Origin: Paludibacteraceae bacterium | Lineage (GTDB): Bacteria > Bacteroidota > Bacteroidia > Bacteroidales > Paludibacteraceae | Direction: 5' to 3' | DNA: 64,000 bases | NCBI GenBank assembly: GCA_017961765.1 | Contig: JAGCWQ010000121.1 | Location: 43,742-107,741 of the forward strand | Part shown: piece by piece, positions 1-10,457 of the stretch | Layout of the letters: each line of letters starts with the position of its first letter | Numbering within the stretch: position 1 is the stretch's first letter | Translations under genes and position numbers: made by a program | Notes under the pieces: model-generated | Seen by the model: only the letters and a program-made list of their open reading frames with translations | What the model was told of the DNA's origin: nothing | The model's database searches: none

Positions 1-288
1 AAAGATATGGTGTTCTGCCGCCGGTTTGCAGCAGTCGGCGCATCGGGTGCTCTTATGGGTGTCTTTGCGGCCACTGCCCTATTCTACCCCAATGTGAACA
101 CCTACTTCCTCTTTATTCCGTTTCCCATCAAGGCGAAATATATGGTGGTTATCTTTTTCCTCCTCGACATGGGCCTCGGATTCAATTCGGTAGAAGGCGA
201 CACTGTTGCCCATTTCGCCCACGTCGGCGGCTTGATAATGGGATTCCTCCTCATCTTTCTTTGGAGATTCACACATAGGTCGAACTAA
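1..288 (+). CDS. rhomboid family intramembrane serine protease, 5' truncated
   Basis: The reading frame is open from base 1, so the start lies outside the window. About 95 C-terminal residues are present. They hold the rhomboid active-site motif GASGALMG, in which the Ser is the nucleophile, and a later transmembrane helix with AHFAHVGG, whose second His is the expected partner of the catalytic dyad. Rhomboids cleave membrane-embedded substrates within the bilayer. A second, complete rhomboid gene starts 14 bases after this stop on the same strand, so the two form a tandem pair that is probably co-transcribed. The substrate is unknown. Confidence 0.9.
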   Translation, partial: KDMVFCRRFAAVGASGALMGVFAATALFYPNVNTYFLFIPFPIKAKYMVVIFFLLDMGLGFNSVEGDTVAHFAHVGGLIMGFLLIFLWRFTHRSN

Positions 289-302
289 AAGGCAGGCAGA
301 TT

Positions 303-1181
303 ATGGGATATAAAGAAGAAATCATCACTTCATTCAAGAACGGCAACACGCTCACCAAGCTCATCTACATCAATTTGGGCCTCTTTTTGGTAGTCGGACT
401 CATCAATGTCGCATTGCTCCTGTTCAAGATTGATTCCAACTGGCTCAATCGTTCCCTTGCTCTTTCCAGCCAATGGGGCGACCTCCTCAGGAATCCTTGG
501 ACACCCATCACCTACATGTTCCTGCATTTCAATTTCATTCACTTGATATTCAACATCCTGACTCTATATTGGTTTGGAAAGATATTTCTGGAATACTACT
601 CCCAAAGAGATTTAGTCGGATTGTACCTGTTCGGCGGACTCTTAGGCGGAGCCCTCTACTTCGGAGCTTATGCCATCTTTCCGCTCTTCGAAAATCATTC
701 GGGAAGCCTATGCGGAGCATCGGCCGCCATCATGTCCATCATCATTGCCTGCGCACGGACGAATCCAGAGCAGAGCATACGGTTGGTTCTATTCGGCGAC
801 ATACGGCTGAAATGGCTTGCCGTCTTCGCCATCCTGCTCAGCGTACTCAACGTGGCCTCTGAAAACGCAGGTGGAAACATCAGCCATTTGGGTGGAGCCT
901 TGGCTGGCTTTCTCTATGTCTATTTCTTGCAAAGGGGAACCAACATCACGTCGGGCATCAACAAAATAATCGACCGACTGGTCAACCTGACAAAACGGGA
1001 AAAGAAAAGCAAAATGAACGTCTCCTATAGACGTCCCATGAGCGACCAAGAATACAACTACCAAAAGAGAAAACAATCGGAACAGATAGACCTCATTTTG
1101 GAGAAAATCAAGAAAAACGGATATGACTCTCTCACGAAAGAAGAGCGAGACCAACTCTTTACCGCAAGCAGAAGGAACTAA
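303..1181 (+). CDS. rhomboid family intramembrane serine protease with C-terminal cytoplasmic tail
   Basis: This 292-residue polytopic membrane protein has the rhomboid core: HFNFIHLIFN in an early helix, the nucleophile motif GASAAIMS near residue 139, and the dyad His in NISHLGGALAG. About 80 mostly charged residues follow the last helix and end in a short conserved-looking tail (KNGYDSLTKEERDQLF). That tail is typical of the longer Bacteroidetes rhomboids and is probably cytoplasmic. The gene follows the truncated rhomboid by 14 bases, and its 3' end overlaps the next gene by 59 bases, so the three probably form one operon. The substrate cannot be inferred. Confidence 0.92.
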   Translation: MGYKEEIITSFKNGNTLTKLIYINLGLFLVVGLINVALLLFKIDSNWLNRSLALSSQWGDLLRNPWTPITYMFLHFNFIHLIFNILTLYWFGKIFLEYYSQRDLVGLYLFGGLLGGALYFGAYAIFPLFENHSGSLCGASAAIMSIIIACARTNPEQSIRLVLFGDIRLKWLAVFAILLSVLNVASENAGGNISHLGGALAGFLYVYFLQRGTNITSGINKIIDRLVNLTKREKKSKMNVSYRRPMSDQEYNYQKRKQSEQIDLILEKIKKNGYDSLTKEERDQLFTASRRN

Positions 1182-2277
1182 AAAGCGTCCTTTCTTGTTC
1201 AGACTGCTCACCCAGACTGCCCTGCTGACAAACTTTGGGGTGATCGCAGTTTTCCTACTAGCCGACTCAGCAAGAGTGGTTAGTCCGGAGACCTTTTTGC
1301 TTCCCTCCTACCTCGGATTGGCCTTTCCTCTGATTGCCCTCCTCAACTTCTGTTTCCTCGCTTGGTGGATCATCCGAAGGAAATGGTACCTCCTATTCTC
1401 CTTACTCTCCTTCCTCCTCTGCAAAGGAAGCATAAAAGAGACCTTCCCGCTCCACTTCTCCGACGGAGAGCCTACGCAAGAGGGCATCAAGGTTTTGACC
1501 TACAACGTCCATCTTTTTGACTTCTACAAAAAGAAGAATCAGAACTCGGTATTGGGTTACATCCGAAACTCGGGAGCAGACATCGTGTGCATCCAAGAAT
1601 ACGGGTTCAGCAAGAAAAAGGATTTCCTAAAAGAATCGGAAATCGCCGAATCGCTGAGCGACACTTACCCCTACTGCCACACGGACATCGGAGAGGTCAG
1701 TTCAGCCCGGACTTTCGGCGTGGCGACTTACTCCAAATATCCCATCATCGCCCGAAAAAAGATCAACTACGAGAGTAAGCACAACTCCTCCATCCTGACC
1801 GAAATCTCAGTAAACGGGAAGAAAATAAATGTAATCAATTGCCATTTGGAGTCAAACAAAATAACGGAAAACGACAAAGAACTCATCAAACAACTCAGTG
1901 CCAAACGAGACAACGAGACGGCCAAGACCACTGCCGAACAACTATCAAAAAAACTGGGTCCTTCCTACCGGCTCAGGGCTAAGCAAGCAGAAGCCGTTGC
2001 TGAAATCATAGCGGGTTGCAACGACCCCATCATCCTATGCGGCGACTTCAACGACGTACCCATCTCTTATGCCTACAACACCATCAAAGGGGAGAAACTG
2101 ATCAGCGCATTCGCCCAAAACGGACGGGGCTACGGCTACACCTTCAGCGACAAGATGTTCCCGTTCCGCATCGACCACATTCTCTACAGCGAAGAGATGG
2201 AATCCTGCGAATACAAAATAGATACGGTAACCCATTCCGACCACTACCCCGTCTCCTGCCGACTTTTATTGAAATAA
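1123..2277 (+). CDS. endonuclease/exonuclease/phosphatase family protein with N-terminal membrane helices
   Basis: The first ~110 of 384 residues hold about three hydrophobic helices. The rest is an EEP-fold catalytic domain (DNase I/sphingomyelinase/phosphatase superfamily). Signature blocks are KVLTYNVHLFD, IVCIQEYG (metal-binding Glu), INCHLESNK, ILCGDFND and the C-terminal HSDHYPVSC (catalytic Asp-His). The ATG at 1123 overlaps the rhomboid gene by 59 bases in another frame; a later non-ATG start is possible, but the hydrophobic N-terminus favours the long form. The substrate (nucleic acid, phosphoinositide or other phosphodiester) is not predictable. Confidence 0.85.
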   Translation: MTLSRKKSETNSLPQAEGTKKRPFLFRLLTQTALLTNFGVIAVFLLADSARVVSPETFLLPSYLGLAFPLIALLNFCFLAWWIIRRKWYLLFSLLSFLLCKGSIKETFPLHFSDGEPTQEGIKVLTYNVHLFDFYKKKNQNSVLGYIRNSGADIVCIQEYGFSKKKDFLKESEIAESLSDTYPYCHTDIGEVSSARTFGVATYSKYPIIARKKINYESKHNSSILTEISVNGKKINVINCHLESNKITENDKELIKQLSAKRDNETAKTTAEQLSKKLGPSYRLRAKQAEAVAEIIAGCNDPIILCGDFNDVPISYAYNTIKGEKLISAFAQNGRGYGYTFSDKMFPFRIDHILYSEEMESCEYKIDTVTHSDHYPVSCRLLLK

Positions 2278-2509
2278 ACCCAATTAACGGGAAGCCAATA
2301 TTTTGATGAAAGGGCAGAATTTCAGTTTGATCGTCAATGAAAAAATCCTTTTGGATGTAATCACGTAAATTTAACCTTCCTTAGTATGGCTGAAATCCGT
2401 GTTATAAAAAATTCTAAGGGTCTTAAATGAAAGATCCGTAGGATGTTATTCATCATTCGAAATTGTACCGACCTTTTCCGCCTTACCCATGCAGTTTTCA
2501 GGCACATCA

Positions 2510-2548
2510 TAAAAGAAAAAACGGGAGCAACCGTCGGCCACCCCCGTT
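2510..2548 (-). terminator. rho-independent terminator downstream of the rhodanese/MBL gene
   Basis: Read on the minus strand, an AACGGG arm (plus 2543-2548) and a CCCGTT arm (plus 2520-2525) pair, and a T-rich tract (plus 2510-2520) follows. It lies just after the stop codon of the minus-strand gene ending at 2569. The remaining ~290 bases between the two convergent genes show nothing else recognisable. Confidence 0.6.
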
Positions 2549-2568
2549 CAAACAACACACTTCTCAAT

Positions 2569-3627
2569 TTATTGATATTGTCTTATGCGCACATCGATGC
2601 CGCTATTCTCCAACAATTTCAGTACCTGTTGGATATCCGTTTTCCCATAATGGTAAGGAAAAAGAACTTTCGGCATAATCACCTTCGCTGCATTGGCCAA
2701 CTGCTCAGGCGACATCGTAAACGGCAAATTGCAAGGCAAGAAAGCCACATCGACATTCTTCAACTCCTGCATCTCCGGAATATCCTCCGTATCGCCTGCG
2801 ATATAAATGCGGAGTCCGTCGATTTCCAAAAGATAGCCGTTGTCCCGACCCTTCGGATGGAACTGAAGCTTCTCAGCAGAGGTGTTATAGGCAGGGTGAG
2901 CCTCCACCTTCCACTTATCCACGAGAGACTTAGAATCGCCGTTCTTCATCACCTCGCCCAAGCCGCCAAGCAGTTCGTTGCAACGAGGATTCACAATCAA
3001 CTTCGTATCCTTTTTCGTCAACTGCTGAATAGCCAACGAATCCAAATGGTCGAAATGCTCATGCGTCACCAAGATCAAATCAGCCTTAGGCATAGTCGAA
3101 TAATCCGTAATCGGAGGGATGGCATTCGTGACAGGATCCACATAGATCCACTTTTCGCCCACACGCATCTTCAAGCTACCATGCTTGATGCAATAGAAGT
3201 AAACGTTGACTCCGCCAGGTGTCGTGAAAAGATCGACCTCTTCCTTGGAGGTAGGCTTGCCAGCCTTCACCCAACCGAGATAGCCTTCGTTCAACTCAAT
3301 AACCCGATAACCGCTGTTCACAAGAAGCTCCGAAGCCAACTTGCTCCGCTTTCCGCTACGGCAATATACGGCGATGGTTTTCTCCCTCGACAACGAAGAG
3401 GTCGCCAAGTTGACGAAGTCCGGCTTTTTCACATCAATATTTATCGCATCCTCCAGATGCCCTTCCGCATACTCCGCCGCTGTACGAACATCCAAACGGA
3501 TCACATCCGCATCGGCAATTTTCTTTTCAAACGTCTCGATGTTAAAACTGAAGAAACCTCTCGTTTCCCCCACACAACTCAGCATACAGCAAAGTAATGA
3601 CACCACACTGATTGTCAATGTTTTCAT
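2569..3627 (-). CDS. exported rhodanese domain / metallo-beta-lactamase-fold hydrolase fusion
   Basis: This 352-residue protein has two domains after an export signal. The N-terminus ends in CCMLSC, which resembles a lipobox with Cys18. Residues ~28-120 form a rhodanese domain with the active-site Cys89 in VYCRSGKRS, able in principle to carry a persulfide. Residues ~125-352 form an UlaG-like metallo-beta-lactamase fold with the metal motif T-H189-E-H191-F-D193-H194, then IAGDTED and FPYHYG. A sulfurtransferase joined to a metallohydrolase recalls persulfide dioxygenase fusions, but the hydrolase here is of the UlaG-like type and the product appears exported, so the reaction is unknown. It follows the carbonic-anhydrase group after a 140-base gap. 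Confidence 0.85.
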   Translation of the reverse strand: MKTLTISVVSLLCCMLSCVGETRGFFSFNIETFEKKIADADVIRLDVRTAAEYAEGHLEDAINIDVKKPDFVNLATSSLSREKTIAVYCRSGKRSKLASELLVNSGYRVIELNEGYLGWVKAGKPTSKEEVDLFTTPGGVNVYFYCIKHGSLKMRVGEKWIYVDPVTNAIPPITDYSTMPKADLILVTHEHFDHLDSLAIQQLTKKDTKLIVNPRCNELLGGLGEVMKNGDSKSLVDKWKVEAHPAYNTSAEKLQFHPKGRDNGYLLEIDGLRIYIAGDTEDIPEMQELKNVDVAFLPCNLPFTMSPEQLANAAKVIMPKVLFPYHYGKTDIQQVLKLLENSGIDVRIRQYQ

Positions 3628-3767
3628 ACGTTGTACTTATCTAATATTAACCAAATAATTTCAAGTTTAATGGGCTTCGGAAATCCGATTCAATTTCAAA
3701 ATTTCCCATTCTAATTTTTCGCAAAATTCGGAACTAAGAGAATCATTTGCAACAATTTGTGCTTTTT

Positions 3768-4448
3768 TTAACCCAACAATTTCCGAATTTGTTTTTCCGT
3801 CGCTCCAGGAAGAACCTCCCTTAGATGGTCGGCCATCCGATCAAAGGACTCCTGAGGCGTACGAGGGCAAGGTTTCGACGACCGTCCATACAAAATTTCG
3901 GGCGTAGTCAACAACGACCATCCCCAACCAAACGCACGGCCATGCTTATCTTGAGGATAGACGAAATCCTCCGTCACGATATAGGTGGCCATCTCCAACT
4001 TTGTAAGGAATCCATCAAACTTACTGCGCATTCCCTTTCCCTCAAAACCACAAGCTGCACGGAGCTCCTTCGTGAGGAGATGTCCGTTCACCCGTAAAAT
4101 TTGAAGTATCGTATCCTCTATGGTTCCCTCCGCAGGTAGGGCAAAGAGGCTTCTCCGATAGTTACAAAAGTCCGGCCACCACTCCCGATCGATGAAGCCC
4201 GCCTTCCGATTGAAAAACTTTCCATACATACAGCCAAGTTCCTGCACGATTGGGCCTTTCCATTTCCAAAGAGGCCAATCCCAACCACCCTCTTCCAAGT
4301 GTTTGTACTGGCAATCCTCATCGACGATATCTTCAGCCGAAAAACCAGGGATACCACTATCCAAAAGCGGAAGGAACCCGATCTGACGGATAAGCTCCAT
4401 CAACTCAATTTCCGACCCCACCACAGGGAAAACATTCACATCAGCCAT
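3768..4448 (-). CDS. winged-helix-like protein, possibly AlkZ/YcaQ-related
   Basis: This is a cytoplasmic protein of 226 residues. The ATG at 4448 was preferred over an in-frame TTG at 4466. The central segment reads like a winged-helix unit (ILQILRVNGHLLTKELR, then a Lys/Arg-rich turn), preceded by Trp-rich stretches such as GGWDWPLWKWKGP. The layout recalls Bacteroidetes proteins distantly related to AlkZ/YcaQ DNA glycosylases, but I could not place catalytic residues, so the family assignment is tentative. It is the last member of a close minus-strand group, 24 bases after the small Cys protein. Confidence 0.6.
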   Translation of the reverse strand: MADVNVFPVVGSEIELMELIRQIGFLPLLDSGIPGFSAEDIVDEDCQYKHLEEGGWDWPLWKWKGPIVQELGCMYGKFFNRKAGFIDREWWPDFCNYRRSLFALPAEGTIEDTILQILRVNGHLLTKELRAACGFEGKGMRSKFDGFLTKLEMATYIVTEDFVYPQDKHGRAFGWGWSLLTTPEILYGRSSKPCPRTPQESFDRMADHLREVLPGATEKQIRKLLG

Positions 4449-4472
4449 CTGTCTTACCTTTTCCAACCACGA

Positions 4473-4700
4473 CTATTTGGAGCCTCCTCCAGAAAGGTTA
4501 TTTCTCTCCCTAATACTCAAAGTCACCTCCCGATACGACCGCAGCCCCTCTATATAGTCGGCATACAAAGTCTCAGGGCTCTCGCCCCGAAGGAGATGGC
4601 ATTTCCCGCACACTTCACAATTGTGCATGCACTTCCACGATTCGCGCACATACCCTATGCGCTCCTCGCGAGTGGAACCAGAGAGAGGGGGAGGCACCAT
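4473..4700 (-). CDS. small Cys-cluster protein (putative metal-binding), function unknown
   Basis: This 75-residue protein starts at a clear ATG. It has Cys24, Cys28, Cys31 and Cys34 in KCMHNCEVCGKC, a C-x3-C-x2-C-x2-C pattern suited to zinc or iron-sulfur binding, followed by a charged helix. It lies 11 bases after the flavin reductase gene and 24 bases before the winged-helix-like gene. I do not recognise a named family. The tight spacing supports a real gene. Confidence 0.65.
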   Translation of the reverse strand: MVPPPLSGSTREERIGYVRESWKCMHNCEVCGKCHLLRGESPETLYADYIEGLRSYREVTLSIRERNNLSGGGSK

Positions 4701-4711
4701 TACAATATCAC

Positions 4712-5275
4712 TTATTTCAATTTCTTTCCATCAGAGAAAGCTTGTCCCACCTTACTACCCAATTGGATATAACCGTGATGGACAGGATCATACGTCAAGA
4801 GCTGCATCTTCTCGATGTCAGGCTCGCCATCCTCTGCCAAATAGGCCTCATCCACCAAAATGTTCACGATTTCGGCAATCATATAATAGCCTGCAGCATC
4901 CTCGCCTATCTTTTGCTTGATGCGACACTCCAACGTCATGGGGAAATCCGTGAAGACAGGAGCGTTCACCTTCTCCGCCTTAACAGCAGTCCAGCCCGTC
5001 TTCTCCATCTTGTTTGGGCAATTCTTTGCACTGACAATGCCGACGAAGTCTGAAGCCACAAGCATATTCTTCGTAGCGAAAGCCACCGTAAACTCACCGT
5101 TCAGATTGAGGTTTTCCGTCGTTGCGTGACTACCCATGGAGATGGCAATCTCACGCATATCCCATTGACCGCCCCAAGCGGCATTCATGGCATTGGGCTT
5201 TCCTTCCTTGTTATAAGTTCCGATAATCAGTACCGGTTGTGGAGCCACCCACGGTTTAGGTTCAAATGATTTCAT
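4712..5275 (-). CDS. flavin reductase family protein (FMN-binding split barrel)
   Basis: This 187-residue protein has the usual length and order of the flavin reductase-like/FMN-binding split-barrel family. It opens with PQPVLIIGTYNKEGKPNAMN, continues with a strand-rich core and SDFVGIVSAKNCPNKMEKTG, and ends in a DPVHHGYIQLG segment. Members bind FMN and transfer electrons from NAD(P)H or reduce flavin. The ATG overlaps the stop of the upstream Cys-rich gene (ATGA), so translation is probably coupled. The electron acceptor is unknown; the Cys-rich neighbours could be redox or metal partners, which is inference. Confidence 0.85.
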   Translation of the reverse strand: MKSFEPKPWVAPQPVLIIGTYNKEGKPNAMNAAWGGQWDMREIAISMGSHATTENLNLNGEFTVAFATKNMLVASDFVGIVSAKNCPNKMEKTGWTAVKAEKVNAPVFTDFPMTLECRIKQKIGEDAAGYYMIAEIVNILVDEAYLAEDGEPDIEKMQLLTYDPVHHGYIQLGSKVGQAFSDGKKLK

Positions 5276-5460
5276 ATTTCTTTTGATTTTTGTTGTTCCA
5301 TATTTCTAAGACAATAAGGCAATTTGCCATGCTCCCGATGATGAGCGACGCAAAAGCAGCACTTGCCATGGCGCGAACAATCCTTCGGACACGGACAGAC
5401 GACAGCCTCGTTATGAGAGCAGCCTCTTTTCCCGCAAAATTTATCCATTTTTGTCTCCAT
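5272..5460 (-). CDS. small Cys-rich protein (62 aa), likely metal-binding
   Basis: The start is the ATG at 5460; an in-frame TTG at 5478 lies inside the upstream gene and is less likely. The 62-residue product has nine Cys (positions 9, 14, 22, 24, 28, 34, 35, 37 and 49) plus a His-His-x-x-His stretch, so it probably binds zinc or an iron-sulfur cluster. No signal peptide or membrane helix is visible. Its TGA overlaps the ATG of the flavin reductase gene by four bases, which points to coupled expression. The function is unknown. Confidence 0.7.
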   Translation of the reverse strand: METKMDKFCGKRGCSHNEAVVCPCPKDCSRHGKCCFCVAHHREHGKLPYCLRNMEQQKSKEI

Positions 5461-5467
5461 ATTTATT

Positions 5468-8303
<2,836 letters not shown>

Positions 8304-8323
8304 AAGAGCAATGATATACTGAG

Positions 8324-8355
8324 AAAAGGACGAGTCAAGCGGCTCGTCCTTTTTT
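8324..8355 (+). terminator. terminator after gyrB
   Basis: The arm AAAAGGACGAG (8324-8334) pairs with CTCGTCCTTTT (8343-8353) across an 8-base loop and runs into a T tract. Confidence 0.9.
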
Positions 8356-8634
8356 ATTCTCTGAGAATTTTGAAAATCCCCATTTTTCATTCAACCATGC
8401 GAATAGGTGGTTCCATAACAAAGCTTAGGTTTCCAGCTCAACACCTGCACGACAAGGGCATCCACCTTGGCAGGCACCTACTTTTGCCAAAAATCATCAA
8501 CTCGGCAAGAGCCATTAAAAAATAAAAGTTTCCATACGGGGATAATCAAGATAAATTTCTAAATTTGCGTGATACGTCGTTTCGATGACGATCTTTCACT
8601 TGTTAATTTGCTAATTAAAAAATAAAAAGTATTT
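8356..8634. other. intergenic region before fumarase
   Basis: No gene is visible between the gyrB terminator and the fumarase start. A -7 box lies at 8560-8567; the 200 bases before it show no clear structure. Confidence 0.5.
8560..8567 (+). promoter_or_regulatory. fumarase promoter -7 element
   Basis: TAAATTTG matches TAnnTTTG and lies 67 bases before the fumarase ATG, implying a 5' leader of about 60 bases. The -33 element is not evident. Confidence 0.5.
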
Positions 8635-10284
8635 ATGGCTACACCAGAGTTTAAGTATGCCCCCATGTTCCAAATGGGCAAGGATGACACCGAATACTAC
8701 CTACTGAGCAAAGAAGGCATCAGTGTGGGAAATTTCGAAGGTCATGAAATCATCAAGGTTTCCAAAGAAGCCCTCACTCTTCTTTCACAACAGGCATTCC
8801 ACGACGTGGAGTTCATGCTCCGCCGTTCGCACAACGAGCAAGTGGCTGCCATCCTGAAGGATCCAGAAGCCTCTGAAAACGACAAATACGTAGCTCTCCA
8901 GTTCCTCCGCAATGCGGAAGTTGCATGCAAAGGAATCCTTCCTTTCTGTCAAGACACTGGTACGGCCATCATCCACGGAGAGAAAGGTCAACAAGTATGG
9001 ACAGGCTTTGAAGATGAAGAGGCTTTGTCAAAAGGTGTTTTCAACACCTTCACGCAAGACAACCTCCGCTACTCCCAAAACGCTCCGTTGAACATGTACG
9101 ACGAGGTGAACACGCGTTGTAACCTGCCAGCCCAAATCGACATCGAGGCAGTGGAAGGCGCAGAATACCGTTTCATCATGGTAGCTAAAGGTGGAGGCTC
9201 GGCCAATAAGACCTACTTCTACCCTATGACCAAGGCAACCATCCAAAACGAAGGCACGCTTCTTCCTTTCCTTGTTGAAAAGATGAAGAGCCTCGGAACG
9301 GCAGCTTGTCCTCCTTACCACATCGCATTCGTCATCGGTGGTACTTCTGCCGAGAAGAACTTGCTCACGGTTAAGTTGGCTTCCATCAAATATTACGACA
9401 ACCTTCCTACAACAGGCGACGAGACAGGCCGTGCTTTCCGCGACATCGACTTGGAGAACAAGTTGTTGAAGGAAGCCCACAAGATCGGCTTGGGCGCACA
9501 ATTCGGAGGTAAGGCATTGGCACACGACATCCGCGTCATTCGTTTGCCTCGCCACGGTGCCTCTTGTCCTATCGGTATGGGTGTCAGTTGTTCGGCAGAC
9601 CGTAACATCAAGGCAAAGATCAACAAAGACGGTATCTGGATCGAGAAGATGGATTCCAATCCAAGCGAATTGATTCCTGCAGAATATTGCAAAGCCGGAG
9701 AAGGCAGCAACAGTGTTGTCATCGACCTCGACAAGGGCATCGACGCTGTACGCAAGGAGTTGACAAAATATCCTGTCAGCACACGCATCAACCTCAAGGG
9801 AACCATCATAGTAGCACGCGACATCGCACATGCAAAGTTGAAAGCCCGTTTGGACGCAGGCGAAGATATGCCAGAATACTTCAAGAAGTACCCTGTGCTC
9901 TACGCTGGACCTGCCAAGACGCCAGAAGGCTACCCTTGCGGTTCCATGGGACCAACAACAGCCAACCGTATGGATCCATACGTTGACGAGTTCCAATCAA
10001 AGGGTGCATCATTGGTTATGATTGCCAAAGGAAACCGTTCCGACGTAGTTACGGAAGCCTGCAAGAAGCATGGTGGTTTCTACCTCGGTACCATCGGAGG
10101 TGTTGCTGCAGTTCTCTCACAAAGCTCCATCAAGAGCATCGAATGCGTGGAATACCCAGAATTGGGCATGGAGGCCATTTGGAAGATCTCCGTGGAAGAC
10201 TTCCCTGCCTTCATCCTCGTGGACGACAAAGGCAACGACTTCTTCAAGCAATTGAAGCCTTGGTGCCCTAACTGCAAAAAATAA
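8635..10284 (+). CDS. fumarate hydratase, class I (iron-sulfur)
   Basis: This 549-residue enzyme hydrates fumarate to malate, acting in the reverse direction of the TCA route when fumarate is made as electron acceptor. It is the oxygen-sensitive [4Fe-4S] class. Cluster Cys are Cys105 (FCQDTGT), Cys225 (AACPPYH) and Cys319 (VSCSADRN), positions almost identical to those of E. coli FumA. Length and collinearity fit the fused alpha/beta form. It is transcribed alone, between its own promoter box and a terminator at 10304-10345. A class I enzyme suits an anaerobe making succinate or propionate. Confidence 0.96.
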   Translation: MATPEFKYAPMFQMGKDDTEYYLLSKEGISVGNFEGHEIIKVSKEALTLLSQQAFHDVEFMLRRSHNEQVAAILKDPEASENDKYVALQFLRNAEVACKGILPFCQDTGTAIIHGEKGQQVWTGFEDEEALSKGVFNTFTQDNLRYSQNAPLNMYDEVNTRCNLPAQIDIEAVEGAEYRFIMVAKGGGSANKTYFYPMTKATIQNEGTLLPFLVEKMKSLGTAACPPYHIAFVIGGTSAEKNLLTVKLASIKYYDNLPTTGDETGRAFRDIDLENKLLKEAHKIGLGAQFGGKALAHDIRVIRLPRHGASCPIGMGVSCSADRNIKAKINKDGIWIEKMDSNPSELIPAEYCKAGEGSNSVVIDLDKGIDAVRKELTKYPVSTRINLKGTIIVARDIAHAKLKARLDAGEDMPEYFKKYPVLYAGPAKTPEGYPCGSMGPTTANRMDPYVDEFQSKGASLVMIAKGNRSDVVTEACKKHGGFYLGTIGGVAAVLSQSSIKSIECVEYPELGMEAIWKISVEDFPAFILVDDKGNDFFKQLKPWCPNCKK

Positions 10285-10303
10285 TCGCAGAAAGACACTA
10301 TAC

Positions 10304-10345
10304 CCTCACACGATGGGCGATGGTTCGTCCTTCGTGTGAGGTTTT
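10304..10345 (+). terminator. terminator after fumarase
   Basis: CCTCACACGA (10304-10313) pairs with TCGTGTGAGG (10332-10341) and is followed by TTTT. Confidence 0.8.
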
Positions 10346-10457
10346 ACATAAAACGAAAATGGGGACTTCCCCGATAACACGACGACTAAACTCAAATCTT
10401 TATTACTCAAAACTTATTATTAACCAAAGCTAAATGCTTTTCTAAAAACAAACGACC

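Noticed and set aside
2443..3597. Long plus-strand open frame (384 codons) opposite the rhodanese/MBL gene
   Set aside because: It is a mirror of the coding strand's base usage: His/Arg/Leu-rich, no domain, and overlaps a gene with all catalytic motifs.
9028..9996. Minus-strand open frame of 322 codons opposite fumarase
   Set aside because: Cys/Val-rich antisense shadow; fumarase is complete with all cluster Cys.
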